64,000 nt of DNA from Bacteroidota bacterium (GTDB lineage Bacteria; Bacteroidota; Bacteroidia; AKYH767-A; 2013-40CM-41-45): the NCBI GenBank assembly GCA_016720935.1, contig JADKJP010000006.1, positions 1,116,001-1,180,000 of the forward strand, written 5' to 3'. Within the stretch, counting starts at the first letter, position 1, and every line of letters begins with the position of its first letter. The translations under genes and the position numbers were made by a program. The notes beneath the pieces were generated by a model. It did not search any database, was not told the origin of the DNA, and worked only from the letters and a program-made list of their open reading frames with translations. Shown here piece by piece: positions 1-8,446 of the stretch.

Positions 1-194
1 GGAAAATACAATGGATACGACGAAAAACAGGCCATACACTGTAACTAAATATTGGCCGGTTTGATTCATTGTGCTGGATTACTTTTTTGATTCTTATTGA
101 TGCCCAAAATTAGAAAATTTGATTGTAGTCACAATGGACATTGGTGATGGTTGATTTTTTGTGGGTATACAATCTGATATTAGTGGTGTTCTTA
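1..194. other. Window edge, no gene recognised
   Basis: This AT-rich stretch lies downstream of the minus-strand epimerase gene. I see no convincing reading frame, RNA gene or strong hairpin in it. Short frames that begin near base 141 overlap the antisense of the epimerase gene and look spurious. Confidence 0.5.
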
Positions 195-740
195 TTAACG
201 GGATTGAGGCATATACTCTCTCAGAGAAGGAAGTATTTTATCCTTTCCCGAAACAATTGGTTTGGAAACTTTCCAGTCAATATTCAATTCCGGATCATCA
301 AAACGAATTCCTCTTTCGTGCTCTTTGCTGTAAGGACTGGTAACTTTGTAACAGAAAACAGTATCCTCTTCGAGTACTGAAAAACCATGAGCAAATCCCG
401 GTGGAATCCACATCATTACCTGACTGGTTGAATTCAGTTCCAGACTGAAATGTCTTCCATAAGTAGGGGAGTCGGGACGAATGTCAACAGCTACATCCAA
501 CGCTCTTCCTTTTGCCACACGTACCAGCTTTCCCTGAGCTTTGGGATCTTGTTGAAAATGTAATCCGCGAATCACATTGATCTTACTGATGGATTGGTTG
601 TCCTGAATAAACTCTACATCAATACCCGCGGCGAAGAATTGTTCTTTATTGTAAGATTCAATGAATGAACCCCTTTCATCATGAAAAATTGTCGGTTCAA
701 TGATAATCAATCCGGCAATCGGAGTATTTATAAATTTCAT
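195..740 (-). CDS. rfbC: dTDP-4-dehydrorhamnose 3,5-epimerase
   Basis: This 181-residue protein matches the RmlC/RfbC cupin family in length and motifs. RmlC epimerises C3 and C5 of dTDP-4-keto-6-deoxyglucose on the way to dTDP-rhamnose in the cytoplasm. The RGLHFQ motif (residues 58-63) carries the catalytic His61. IPPGFAHGF (residues 112-120) and the FCYKVT strand near residue 130 are also family hallmarks. It is the last gene of the minus-strand polysaccharide operon, 9 bases after the Wzc-like gene, so it probably supplies rhamnose or a related deoxysugar for that polymer. The usual partners rfbA, rfbB and rfbD are not in the window and may lie beyond base 1. Confidence 0.93.
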   Translation of the reverse strand: MKFINTPIAGLIIIEPTIFHDERGSFIESYNKEQFFAAGIDVEFIQDNQSISKINVIRGLHFQQDPKAQGKLVRVAKGRALDVAVDIRPDSPTYGRHFSLELNSTSQVMMWIPPGFAHGFSVLEEDTVFCYKVTSPYSKEHERGIRFDDPELNIDWKVSKPIVSGKDKILPSLREYMPQSR

Positions 741-749
741 ACCTAATGC

Positions 750-3164
750 TTAATTGCCTTTTATCCGCATTTTGAGACGGTCCCAGCGAGACATGTGTTT
801 CTTTGCCTCATCATCATAGTAGCCATAACCGTAGCCATAACCATAGCCGTATCCATAGCCATAACCATAGCCATATTTGAACCGTGACATCTCAACTCCA
901 TTCAGTACTACCGCCATTTTAATTTTATTCTCATCAATGAGCTTGTTCAGATTTTGGATAAACATCCGTTTGGAATACTGTGCCCTGATGATATAAATCG
1001 GATAATCCGCGTTTTGAATAATTTCAACGCCGTCAGTTACAATTCCAACAGGTGGTGTATCGATAATCACCACATCGTAAATATTTTTCAGATAATTGAT
1101 GAGTTCATTCATTCGTTTACTCAAAATCAATTCTGATGGATTCGGTGGAATTGGGCCGGCAGTGATGAAATCCAGATTTTTCAGATTGCTCTTGTTGATA
1201 CAATTCTCCGGACTGTCTTTTCCGATAAGTATCGTACTCATTCCCCTTACGTTCTCAACGTTGAAACCAAGGTGAATCTTCGGCTTCCGCATGTCAAGGT
1301 CAATGATCATCACTCTCTTTTCAGAAAAGGCGATCACACCGGCAAGGTTGATGGCGACAAATGTTTTTCCCTCTCCTGAAATAGTGGAAGTGATCGCGAT
1401 GACCTTCGCTCCCGGCTCATTGGAGATAAATTGTAAATTGGTACGAACAGAACGGAAGGATTCCGAAATCGCTGATTTTGGATTTTTGTCAACCAGCAAC
1501 TGAGACACAGGAATTTCACTTTTGTATTTCGGAATGATACCCAGCAGAGATGCGTCTGTGTACTGGTTGATCTCATCCAATGACATGATTTCATTGTAGA
1601 AAAGGTATCGTACAAAGATGATCAGGAAGCTGATGATGAAACCCAAAAGCAAACTTCCGGCGATGATAAGTCGGCGGTTAGGGGATAAGGGTTCAGTCTG
1701 AACTTTACCTCTTTGAAGAATGATGTTATTGGTTACAACTCCGGCTTTCGTAATGGAAAATTCTACTTTTTTCTCCAATAACAACTGATAGAATTTCTGA
1801 TTGACTTCGTATGTACGCTGAAGCCTTGACATTTCAGCTTCCTTGCCCGGCAATTTCATGAACCCAAGTTCGAATTCAGCGATACGATCATCAATGGATT
1901 TTATTTTTTCTACCAGCGATAGCTTGGCATTCGCCATGGATTTGATCAGAATTTTTCGCTGGTTGTCGATATCCAGATCAAGCGATTTCATTGCCGCGTT
2001 GGCATCTGTAGCCATGAACCCAAGATTCGATTTCTTGTCTTCCAGAGTCTGAATTTTTTCAACCAGATTTTGAATCAGATTATCCGTATATGTCCCGGCC
2101 AAAAGGGGTAATAAATTCTCCAGTTTGTCATTCGTAAGAATATCTTTTTCCAGACGATCCAATACAGCCATATCCAGTTGAATCGCGACACGCTGATCAA
2201 TCATAGTATGAATGTGTTCCAATACATCATCCGCGTTTTTTGAAGGATCAATAATTTTATTTTCCTTCTTGAAAAGCTCGAGTGATATTTCCGAAATCTT
2301 CAGTTCATTGTCGATGGACTGGATTGTTTCGTTGATAAAGCCGAGCGATTTATTAGAACCTTCGGATTTTCTTTCTTTATCATATTCATCGTACTCCTCT
2401 GCCATGGTGTTTACAAAGTCAGCGGCTTTGTTGGCATTGTTGTCTTTGAAAGAAATTTTGATTGTTTGCGCATTCGGATTGAGAATCATCACCGATACAA
2501 ACTGATAATATTTCTCAATCAGAGTCTCTTTATTATTAATGGTAAAGAAGAAAGGATTATCGCTGATTTTTTTCTGTTGCTTAAGGACGGTCTGGTAATC
2601 GGAAACTTTGATCCTGAAGCGGATTCCGGGATATGCATTCCATTCACCAATCGCACCTGCCCTGACTACATCCTGGTCACTCCAGCGGTAACGAACCTGG
2701 AATTGTTTCTGTGAATCAAAAGTCAGGTTGAAGCGGGTGTCGAGCAGGTTGGAATCCTGAATCTGATATTCCACAGTAAATGGAGCGTTCTTGTACATTT
2801 CATTGTCAAGAACATTTCCATGGAAATAGTAACTCACATCCATCTTCATGCGCTCGATTACACGTGAGATCATCACCCGTGAACGAAGGAGTTCGATATC
2901 TCCGGCAAGTTGATTGGAAGACCCCATCGCGTCCATGAATTGTGTGTTCTGCAGATTCAGGACAGCATTCGCGTTGTTTACCGTTCCGATTTTTAAAACT
3001 GTTTCAGACTGGTAAATAGGGTGGGTGTAACGGAGGTATAAATAAGAAAGTGTTAGAAAAATGGTGATGTTAATGAACAGAAGATAGAAATTCTTTCGCG
3101 CGATAATGGCGAATAATTTCAGATCAAACTCTTCATTCAGGTTCGATATTTTCTTTCTGCCCAT
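750..3164 (-). CDS. Wzc-like polysaccharide chain-length regulator with BY-kinase domain
   Basis: This 804-residue inner-membrane protein fuses a Wzz-type chain-length domain to a cytoplasmic bacterial tyrosine kinase. One membrane segment lies near residues 28-46 and a second near 500-520, with a long periplasmic coiled-coil region between them. The kinase shows Walker A SGEGKT near residue 597, Walker A' IIDLDMRKP and Walker B VVIIDTPP. The tail holds nine consecutive Tyr-Gly pairs followed by Tyr-Tyr, in the place where Wzc proteins keep their autophosphorylated tyrosine cluster. It starts 3 bases after the Wza-like gene, which is the usual export-complex pairing. It should control polymer length and export through phosphorylation cycles. 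Confidence 0.93.
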   Translation of the reverse strand: MGRKKISNLNEEFDLKLFAIIARKNFYLLFINITIFLTLSYLYLRYTHPIYQSETVLKIGTVNNANAVLNLQNTQFMDAMGSSNQLAGDIELLRSRVMISRVIERMKMDVSYYFHGNVLDNEMYKNAPFTVEYQIQDSNLLDTRFNLTFDSQKQFQVRYRWSDQDVVRAGAIGEWNAYPGIRFRIKVSDYQTVLKQQKKISDNPFFFTINNKETLIEKYYQFVSVMILNPNAQTIKISFKDNNANKAADFVNTMAEEYDEYDKERKSEGSNKSLGFINETIQSIDNELKISEISLELFKKENKIIDPSKNADDVLEHIHTMIDQRVAIQLDMAVLDRLEKDILTNDKLENLLPLLAGTYTDNLIQNLVEKIQTLEDKKSNLGFMATDANAAMKSLDLDIDNQRKILIKSMANAKLSLVEKIKSIDDRIAEFELGFMKLPGKEAEMSRLQRTYEVNQKFYQLLLEKKVEFSITKAGVVTNNIILQRGKVQTEPLSPNRRLIIAGSLLLGFIISFLIIFVRYLFYNEIMSLDEINQYTDASLLGIIPKYKSEIPVSQLLVDKNPKSAISESFRSVRTNLQFISNEPGAKVIAITSTISGEGKTFVAINLAGVIAFSEKRVMIIDLDMRKPKIHLGFNVENVRGMSTILIGKDSPENCINKSNLKNLDFITAGPIPPNPSELILSKRMNELINYLKNIYDVVIIDTPPVGIVTDGVEIIQNADYPIYIIRAQYSKRMFIQNLNKLIDENKIKMAVVLNGVEMSRFKYGYGYGYGYGYGYGYGYGYYDDEAKKHMSRWDRLKMRIKGN
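816..875 (-). repeat. In-frame Tyr-Gly codon repeat in Wzc-like tail
   Basis: The stretch consists of alternating TAT/TAC and GGN codons on the minus strand (nine Tyr-Gly pairs and a closing Tyr-Tyr). At the DNA level it is a degenerate 6-base tandem repeat with partial 12-base periodicity. Any slippage in units of 6 would keep the frame and change the number of tyrosines. Confidence 0.9.
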
Positions 3165-3167
3165 CGA

Positions 3168-3917
3168 TTAGTTTTTCACAAGATTCAAAACAAGTAAAAC
3201 CGCCGTAATAATGCCTACCACTGGTGTAAGTTGCTGGAAAACTCTTTGTTTGTAATCCGGTGCTGCTTCAATATAGATAATGTCATTGCTGAGAATCCTC
3301 AGCTCTGAATCTTTTAAACCCTCAAGCGTATACACATCCGCTTTGTAAATTTTCGGATTGTGTAAATCACCTCTGATAATTTTGATTTTATAGGCTTTAC
3401 TGTTCTCCGTGAGTCCGCCTGAAAGTGCCAGTGCTTCGAACAAACTGGTGTTGTCATTTTGCAGATTCACCAGCACACCATGTCCGTTATCTCCCTGGAA
3501 AACCAAAACATGCCGGTTCGTGACCTTTAGAATGACAAATGGATCGTTGTAGTATTTGGAGTACATACCTTCCAGAAGTGTCTGGGCGGCGCGAATATCC
3601 TGACCAAGCAGATTTACATATCCAATAATCGGAAATTTCACCATGCCTGAATCATCCACTACATAGGAGAAGTTTTCATACATATTTGTAGTGGTCATTG
3701 TATTCTGGGTGATGTCAACCAGGCGAAATCCATCATTACTGTAAATGTGTAATTCGAGCTTATCGTAAGGCTGAATCAGGTATGTTGTTTTGGCCCCCGA
3801 AGCAACGGTATCCCTGGAATATTCATAGTCCTTTGGAGTTTGAAACATTCTGTTGGGCGCCAGGGAACGGCAACTGCATAAAAGTCCTAGTACACAAATA
3901 AAAAGGAGGTTCCGCAT
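3168..3917 (-). CDS. Wza-like polysaccharide export lipoprotein
   Basis: This outer-membrane lipoprotein of about 249 residues belongs to the polysaccharide biosynthesis/export (Wza/BexD) family. I start it at base 3917 because the resulting N-terminus is a classical lipoprotein signal with Cys at the end of LLFICVLGLLCSC. The frame stays open to 3977, but the longer form would bury that signal. The poly-export domain begins around TTYLIQPYDKLELHIYSNDG, followed by SLBB-type sequence (VVDDSGMVKFPIIGYVNLLG). A hydrophobic helix ends the protein (VVGIITAVLLVLNLV). It should form the channel through which the polymer handled by the adjacent Wzc-like protein leaves the cell. Confidence 0.9.
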   Translation of the reverse strand: MRNLLFICVLGLLCSCRSLAPNRMFQTPKDYEYSRDTVASGAKTTYLIQPYDKLELHIYSNDGFRLVDITQNTMTTTNMYENFSYVVDDSGMVKFPIIGYVNLLGQDIRAAQTLLEGMYSKYYNDPFVILKVTNRHVLVFQGDNGHGVLVNLQNDNTSLFEALALSGGLTENSKAYKIKIIRGDLHNPKIYKADVYTLEGLKDSELRILSNDIIYIEAAPDYKQRVFQQLTPVVGIITAVLLVLNLVKN

Positions 3918-3976
3918 GTGTTGTTTATGTTGACAAAAATAGGATTTATTAACGAATTTCCCAGAAAATAATACCA

Positions 3977-5179
3977 TTAGCGCTTCGACCGACGACTTGC
4001 CAATAAATCGTAATAAAGGCCTTTCATTTCCTGGACAAGTCTGGTATAATGAAATCTTTCTTTCACAAGTTCCCAGCCGTGTTCGGATAAATGCGAACGG
4101 AAATTATCGTCTTCCAGCATCCTGGTAAGCCCGTTTGCAAACTGGTCAAGATCGTTGTTGGCGACCAACAATGCGGTGGAACCTGAGGCGACGATATTTT
4201 CAATGCCACCAACATCCGTGGTGATGATCGCTTTATTTCCAGCCTGCGCTTCAATCAGACTTACCGGTGTACCTTCATTCAACGAAGTGAGGGCAATAAC
4301 ATCAAGCCCCGAAATGGCTACATCGACTTCATGAATCCAACTGCAAAATGTTACCGTTGCTTTCCTGGATTGTTGTGGGAAATAAGTATGATCCAGCTTT
4401 AGTTCATTGCAAAGATTGATGAGATGCGTTCTTTCTTCTCCGTCACCGATCAGAAAAAAACGTACTCTTTTGGTCGTGTTTTGTAAGGCTCTCGCAGCAG
4501 CTCGCAGAAAAAGCGTGTGGTTCTTAACCGGCACCAGCCGGCCAATGATTCCAACAGCAATTTCATCCGCTTCGAGCATATATTTATCTCTGAAAATCTT
4601 CCTCTTGTCTGATATCTTTTCCTGAAATCTCGACAAGTCAAACCCCAATGGGATTACTTTGATTTTGGAAGGGGGACAGACCTTATGAATAGTACTCAGC
4701 TCAAACTTTTGACGATCGCTAATTGCTATGATAGCGGAACTTCTGGCCGCGAGATACCGCTCAATACCAAGAAATAATTTTGTTTTTAAAGGATGAAAGT
4801 AGGAGTGAAATACATGCCCGTGAAAGGTGTGAACAATCACCGGAACATTTTCCCGGATGGCTGCCAAACGTCCAAGCGTTCCGGCTTTTGCGGCATGCGT
4901 ATGAACGATATCCGGTTTAAATTCCCGAATAATTTTTACAATTTTTCTGTATGCAGCGTAATCCCTTACCGGATTTAAGGAACGATGCATCTCGGGAATT
5001 TTCCGGTAAGAAAGTCCCATATCATGCACGATGAAATCCGAACTCTCTTCAGAATCCTGCTTTGTACCTGCCGCCAACAAAGTCTCAAATTCCGGAGCCA
5101 TGTGCTTCGTCAAAAGAGCTGCGTTAAAGGTCGGTCCGCCCAGATTTAATCGGTTAATAATTCGTAAAACACGTGGCAC
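3977..5179 (-). CDS. Glycosyltransferase family 4
   Basis: This 400-residue GT-B fold glycosyltransferase is the first gene of the polysaccharide operon. The N-terminal half shows RIINRLNLGGPTFNAALL and VHTHAAKAGTLGRLAA. The C-terminal half shows GIIGRLVPVKNHTLFLRAA and the EX7E donor-binding motif in NEGTPVSLIEAQ. It probably transfers a sugar from a nucleotide-sugar donor onto the growing lipid-linked repeat unit at the cytoplasmic face. The start codon is GTG. A good TAnnTTTG -10-like element ends 26 bases upstream, which suits this start and a short leader. The exact donor and acceptor cannot be told from sequence. Confidence 0.9.
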   Translation of the reverse strand: MPRVLRIINRLNLGGPTFNAALLTKHMAPEFETLLAAGTKQDSEESSDFIVHDMGLSYRKIPEMHRSLNPVRDYAAYRKIVKIIREFKPDIVHTHAAKAGTLGRLAAIRENVPVIVHTFHGHVFHSYFHPLKTKLFLGIERYLAARSSAIIAISDRQKFELSTIHKVCPPSKIKVIPLGFDLSRFQEKISDKRKIFRDKYMLEADEIAVGIIGRLVPVKNHTLFLRAAARALQNTTKRVRFFLIGDGEERTHLINLCNELKLDHTYFPQQSRKATVTFCSWIHEVDVAISGLDVIALTSLNEGTPVSLIEAQAGNKAIITTDVGGIENIVASGSTALLVANNDLDQFANGLTRMLEDDNFRSHLSEHGWELVKERFHYTRLVQEMKGLYYDLLASRRSKR

Positions 5180-5204
5180 AAAGACGAATCGTTTAGGAAT
5201 CGGG

Positions 5205-5212
5205 CAAATATA
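5205..5212 (-). promoter_or_regulatory. Bacteroidota -7 element before polysaccharide operon
   Basis: On the minus strand this reads TATATTTG, an exact match to the phylum's TAnnTTTG element, and is followed by GCCC. The start of transcription would fall near base 5199, about 20 bases before the GTG start of the glycosyltransferase. No clear TTG -33 element was found at the right distance. Confidence 0.5.
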
Positions 5213-5425
5213 AAATAAGCATTCATACTACAGGATGACTTTTTGCCAATGATCCCGAACTGTAGGTGAATAAGTCTTCTGTCAGAGGCTGATTTCGGGA
5301 TTAAATTTCCATAAACTGCTGAATGTTAAATATATGACTTTGCAAGTCCGGCTATTTCTTTCAGTTTAAAATCATCTTTCCATCCGTTTATTTCTATATC
5401 TTCGCCCCCTCATAAAACTAACCCT

Positions 5426-6115
5426 ATGAACAAAAAAGTATTATCGCTTGCGGCTTGTTTCAGCCTTGTAACAATGTTCTCATGCGGACAGAAAGGCAAA
5501 GCTGACTTGTCGTTGAAAAATGCAGCGGATTCAGCATCTTATGCTATCGGAGTATCCATCGGAACAAATATGAAAAAAGATGGTCTCGAAACTTTAAACC
5601 TGGATATCCTCAAGTCCGCTATGGAAAGCGTACTGAAAGGAGACAGCCTGAAACTTGGCGCGAAGGAATCACAAGCTGCCATTCAGGGATACCTTGCTAC
5701 AAAACAAAAAGAAAAAGCTGATAACAACATCGAAGCCGGAAAGAAATTTCTTGCTGAGAATAAGAAAAAAGCCGGCGTTATCGAACTTCCTGACGGAATG
5801 CAATACATGGTCATGAAAGAGGGTACCGGTCCTAAACCATCTGAAACGGATACTGTAGTCACTCATTACCATGGAACTTTAATGGACGGTACTGTTTTCG
5901 ATAGTTCTGTTGAAAGAGGCGAGCCTGCTGAATTTCCTGTTGGCGCTGTGATCAAAGGATGGACAGAAGCTTTACAAATGATGAACGTAGGTTCAAAATG
6001 GAAACTCTTCATTCCGCCATCCCTGGCGTATGGCGATCGTGCTGCCGGACCAACAATCGGACCGAACTCAACATTGATCTTCGAAGTTGAACTTCTCCAG
6101 ATCAAAGGAAAATAA
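5426..6115 (+). CDS. FKBP-type peptidyl-prolyl cis-trans isomerase, lipoprotein
   Basis: This 229-residue protein is an FkpA/Mip-like prolyl isomerase that helps proteins fold in the periplasm. The N-terminus is a lipoprotein signal (LVTMFSCGQKG, Cys near residue 20). Residues about 30-120 form the helical FKBP N-terminal dimerisation domain (YAIGVSIGTNMKKDGLE). From about residue 130 comes the FKBP catalytic domain with VVTHYHGTLMDGTVFDSS, GWTEALQMMNVGSKW and IPPSLAYGDR, as in active family members. The gene stands alone on the plus strand, ends at a strong shared terminator, and has a TATCTTCG sequence about 20 bases before its start that may be a variant -7 element. Confidence 0.95.
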   Translation: MNKKVLSLAACFSLVTMFSCGQKGKADLSLKNAADSASYAIGVSIGTNMKKDGLETLNLDILKSAMESVLKGDSLKLGAKESQAAIQGYLATKQKEKADNNIEAGKKFLAENKKKAGVIELPDGMQYMVMKEGTGPKPSETDTVVTHYHGTLMDGTVFDSSVERGEPAEFPVGAVIKGWTEALQMMNVGSKWKLFIPPSLAYGDRAAGPTIGPNSTLIFEVELLQIKGK

Positions 6116-6131
6116 TTGAATTTCTCTTCAT

Positions 6132-6168
6132 AAAAAAAGGAGGTTGTTTAGAACAACCTCCTTTTTTT
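6132..6168. terminator. Bidirectional intrinsic terminator
   Basis: A perfect 17-base inverted repeat (seven A, then GGAGGTTGTT, a TAG loop, then the complement ending in seven T) lies between two convergent genes. It has a GC-rich core and a T-run on each strand, so it should stop transcription from the FKBP gene and from the gene facing it. Confidence 0.95.
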
Positions 6169-6198
6169 ATTTCCTGATTTTTCTATTCTGAAATAGCA

Positions 6199-6819
6199 TT
6201 AATCAGCGATAAATTTACCGAGCATTTTTCCTGCTTTCGCGTAAGATTCTTTCACACGTGAATCAACAGAAAAATCGTAGCCCATTGATCCGCTACCAAG
6301 TACATTGTTTACATACAATTCAGCAACAACTGATTTGTCAGCATTTTTGATAACGTTAAAAGTGAAATGGGCAAATGCCGGACGTTTTGCAAAAGCGACA
6401 TTGTAACCTGGTTCGATATAGGTACAGTTTACATTCAGAGTATATTCCGCGGATGTTTCATTTTCTTTCACTTGCAGACCCATTTTTGATACTCGCTCAT
6501 TAAAAAGTTTGATGAACATTTCCGGGAAAACATTTTTCTTCGCTGCTTCCCATTTTTTCAACCACTCATCCGCTTCCGCTTTTCCTTTTGATTTTTCAAT
6601 CTCAGCCATTTTATTTTTTGTGAATTCGTCCTCTGAATTGTAAGCGCCAACTTTCAATCCGTCAAATGTGAAAGTCACATTCATGACTTTAGAACTTTTA
6701 AATGCACTCAGGTCACCCGACTTCTGAATAATTTTGCTTCCGCCACCCATCATTTGTGCATTCACATTGTTGAGCACGAAGGCAATCAAAAGGCTGCAAA
6801 GTAATAATGTCTTTTTCAT
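6199..6819 (-). CDS. Secreted protein of unknown function
   Basis: I do not recognise this 206-residue protein. A Sec signal peptide is clear (MKKTLLLCSLLIAFVLNNVNAQ). The mature part has a charged Lys/Glu-rich stretch at residues 65-100, then a segment with alternating hydrophobic residues that suggests beta strands (AEYTLNVNCTYIEPGYNV, AHFTFNVIKNADKSVVAELYVN). The pattern recalls small Bacteroidota periplasmic proteins of the DUF4410 type, in which a pair of strands precedes an oligomerising helix, but I cannot assign it. It is monocistronic and converges on the FKBP gene. A TACATTTG element lies about 24 bases before the start. Confidence 0.75.
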   Translation of the reverse strand: MKKTLLLCSLLIAFVLNNVNAQMMGGGSKIIQKSGDLSAFKSSKVMNVTFTFDGLKVGAYNSEDEFTKNKMAEIEKSKGKAEADEWLKKWEAAKKNVFPEMFIKLFNERVSKMGLQVKENETSAEYTLNVNCTYIEPGYNVAFAKRPAFAHFTFNVIKNADKSVVAELYVNNVLGSGSMGYDFSVDSRVKESYAKAGKMLGKFIAD

Positions 6820-6842
6820 TTTATTTTAATTAAAGGTTTGTT

Positions 6843-6850
6843 CAAATGTA
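6843..6850 (-). promoter_or_regulatory. Candidate -7 element of secreted protein gene
   Basis: The minus strand reads TACATTTG, matching TAnnTTTG, with the start codon about 24 bases further on. A TTG lies upstream but about 32 bases away, longer than the usual 17-23, so the call rests on the -7 element alone. Confidence 0.4.
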
Positions 6851-7296
6851 TCTGATTCTTTAAAAAGAAGAAAAAGATATTTCAAAATAACGCTATGGAT
6901 AAGCAAATTTTATCCTTTACAAGGGAATGCTCAGTTTGGATTGAATCAAGGTAAAATCTAACAATGAAGACTTAATTATAAAACCAAGAACCATGAGGTA
7001 ATCCTGATCGCTTTTATCTTTTGTTCTATATATATAGTGTGATTTTCGATTTTCGGGGGAGGTAAGGTCCATTTTTACAGAATTTTAACCGGATTTACCA
7101 CTTTTCATGTTTTCTGCCCATTTCTGATTCATTCACTATCACTTGAATTTTTAAGATTGAGTCAATTAATATTAATATTCCAAGTTTAAGTTGGATTATA
7201 ATAATTGAACTCAGAGTGAGTGGATTTTTCAATAAAAATAAATATATTGAAAATCAAGTCAATACGTATTTATTTGAAAAATATTAGTACCATGTA

Positions 7297-7328
7297 TTGC
7301 ATAGTAGTATCCTATGACCATATCTTTG
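7297..7328 (+). promoter_or_regulatory. Bacteroidota-type promoter of GIN-padR-pspC genes
   Basis: TTG at 7297-7299 and TATCTTTG at 7321-7328 are 21 bases apart, which fits the phylum's -33/-7 consensus. Transcription would begin near 7335 and read through the GIN-domain gene and probably into padR and the PspC gene. Confidence 0.65.
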
Positions 7329-7420
7329 TATCACCTTCTTAAGGGTATTACATAGAACCTTAAGAAATATTTAAACAAAAAAACAACACAGCCACAGTAT
7401 AACCCCAAAAACTAAAACCA

Positions 7421-8038
7421 ATGAAAACTAAAATCTTTTTCTCATTCCTGATGGCAGCCTTCTTTGCCTGCACAACTTCAAAAGCGGATTCCAATGATCT
7501 GGTATCGGATCTCAGAACACCGGGCAACTTCTACGGATTGGTAGTGAACACAAATGCCAACGTAATTCTGTCACAAGGAAATGAAACTTCTTTAAGAGTA
7601 GAAGGGGACCGTCGCCTGATCAATTCAATTCATACTGAAGTACTGAATGGCGCATTGATCATCTCAGGAACCAACAACAGACCGGTGACTATCTATGTAA
7701 CCATCGAAGACATCAACCTCATCGAAATAAACGGTTCAGGAAAAGTGTTTGCCAGTCAGCCTCTGAACTCAGACATGCTTTTACTCAAAGTAAATGGTAA
7801 TGGCAGTATCAAACTGGATGTTCGCGCACTTGCTCTGGGAATGATCGTCAAAGGCAGCGGAAAAATTATCGCTTCCGGTAGTGTTGGGGAAAGTTTTGTA
7901 CGCGTCTTCGGCAAAGGAAATGTCTACTCACAAGGACTCGATTCCTTCTCAACCGATGAGCTGACTGCGTCCACAGCTAACTGGAACCAGGATCCATCAA
8001 AAGGTGCGAAGCGCAATCTTCTGAACCTTCATCAATAA
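7421..8038 (+). CDS. GIN-domain (DUF2807) surface protein
   Basis: This 205-residue exported protein has the head-domain GIN/DUF2807 beta-helix fold common in Bacteroidota. After a signal peptide, possibly with a lipobox Cys at residue 17, come the typical strands: FYGLVVNTNANVILSQGNE, SLRVEGDRRLINSI, and repeated Gly-rich turns INGSGKVFAS, VNGNGSIKLDV and VKGSGKIIASGS. GIN proteins are predicted cell-surface or periplasmic proteins without a known enzymatic role. It is followed on the same strand by padR (60-base gap) and a PspC-domain gene, and such genes recur together in this phylum, which suggests an envelope-stress role. That role is inference. Confidence 0.85.
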   Translation: MKTKIFFSFLMAAFFACTTSKADSNDLVSDLRTPGNFYGLVVNTNANVILSQGNETSLRVEGDRRLINSIHTEVLNGALIISGTNNRPVTIYVTIEDINLIEINGSGKVFASQPLNSDMLLLKVNGNGSIKLDVRALALGMIVKGSGKIIASGSVGESFVRVFGKGNVYSQGLDSFSTDELTASTANWNQDPSKGAKRNLLNLHQ

Positions 8039-8098
8039 GCCATACAATAGTGTGGCTCCATTCAAAATCAAGTTCAAAATCAATTAACCCAAATAGCC

Positions 8099-8446
8099 AT
8101 GAGCAGTAATTTAGAGAATACGCAGGCTCAGATGCGCAAAGGGGTACTGGAGTTTTGCATTCTGTCGATTCTTTCACACCAGGAAGTCTATCCTTCCGAT
8201 ATCATTGCCCGGATGAAAGAATCAAAATTAATCGTGGTGGAAGGAACCTTATATCCTTTGCTGACACGATTAAAGAATGCAGGTCTGTTACAGTATCGCT
8301 GGATTGAGAGCAAATCAGGACCTCCACGTAAGTATTATTCATTAACTCCACTCGGAGAAAAATTTTTGGAAGAACTTCATCAGACATGGAAAGAACTGGT
8401 AGAAGCAGTCAACCACACAACACAAAAACCTTTGCATCATGAATAA
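8099..8446 (+). CDS. PadR-family transcriptional regulator
   Basis: This 115-residue winged-helix protein matches the short PadR family: RKGVLEFCILSILSHQEVYP, SDIIARMKE, then the wing VEGTLYPLLTRLKNAGLLQY and GPPRKYYSLTPLGEKFL. PadR proteins are dimeric repressors that often control neighbouring membrane-protein genes in response to envelope stress or small molecules. The gene overlaps the next one by 8 bases (ATGAATAA), so the two are translationally coupled and the PspC-domain membrane protein is its likely partner or target. The operator was not identified. Confidence 0.93.
   Translation: MSSNLENTQAQMRKGVLEFCILSILSHQEVYPSDIIARMKESKLIVVEGTLYPLLTRLKNAGLLQYRWIESKSGPPRKYYSLTPLGEKFLEELHQTWKELVEAVNHTTQKPLHHE

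Larger units (their letters stand above)
6820..7420. other. AT-rich intergenic region with divergent promoters
   Basis: This 600-base gap separates two divergent genes and is strongly AT-rich, with no plausible reading frame or RNA gene. It holds a TACATTTG element for the minus-strand secreted protein (6843-6850) and a full TTG / TAnnTTTG promoter for the plus-strand GIN gene. The leader of the GIN gene would be about 85 bases and contains A-rich and CA-rich sequence just before the start. Confidence 0.6.

Noticed and set aside
141..380. Plus-strand frames opposite the end of rfbC
   Set aside because: They are shadows of the epimerase gene, without signals or family resemblance.
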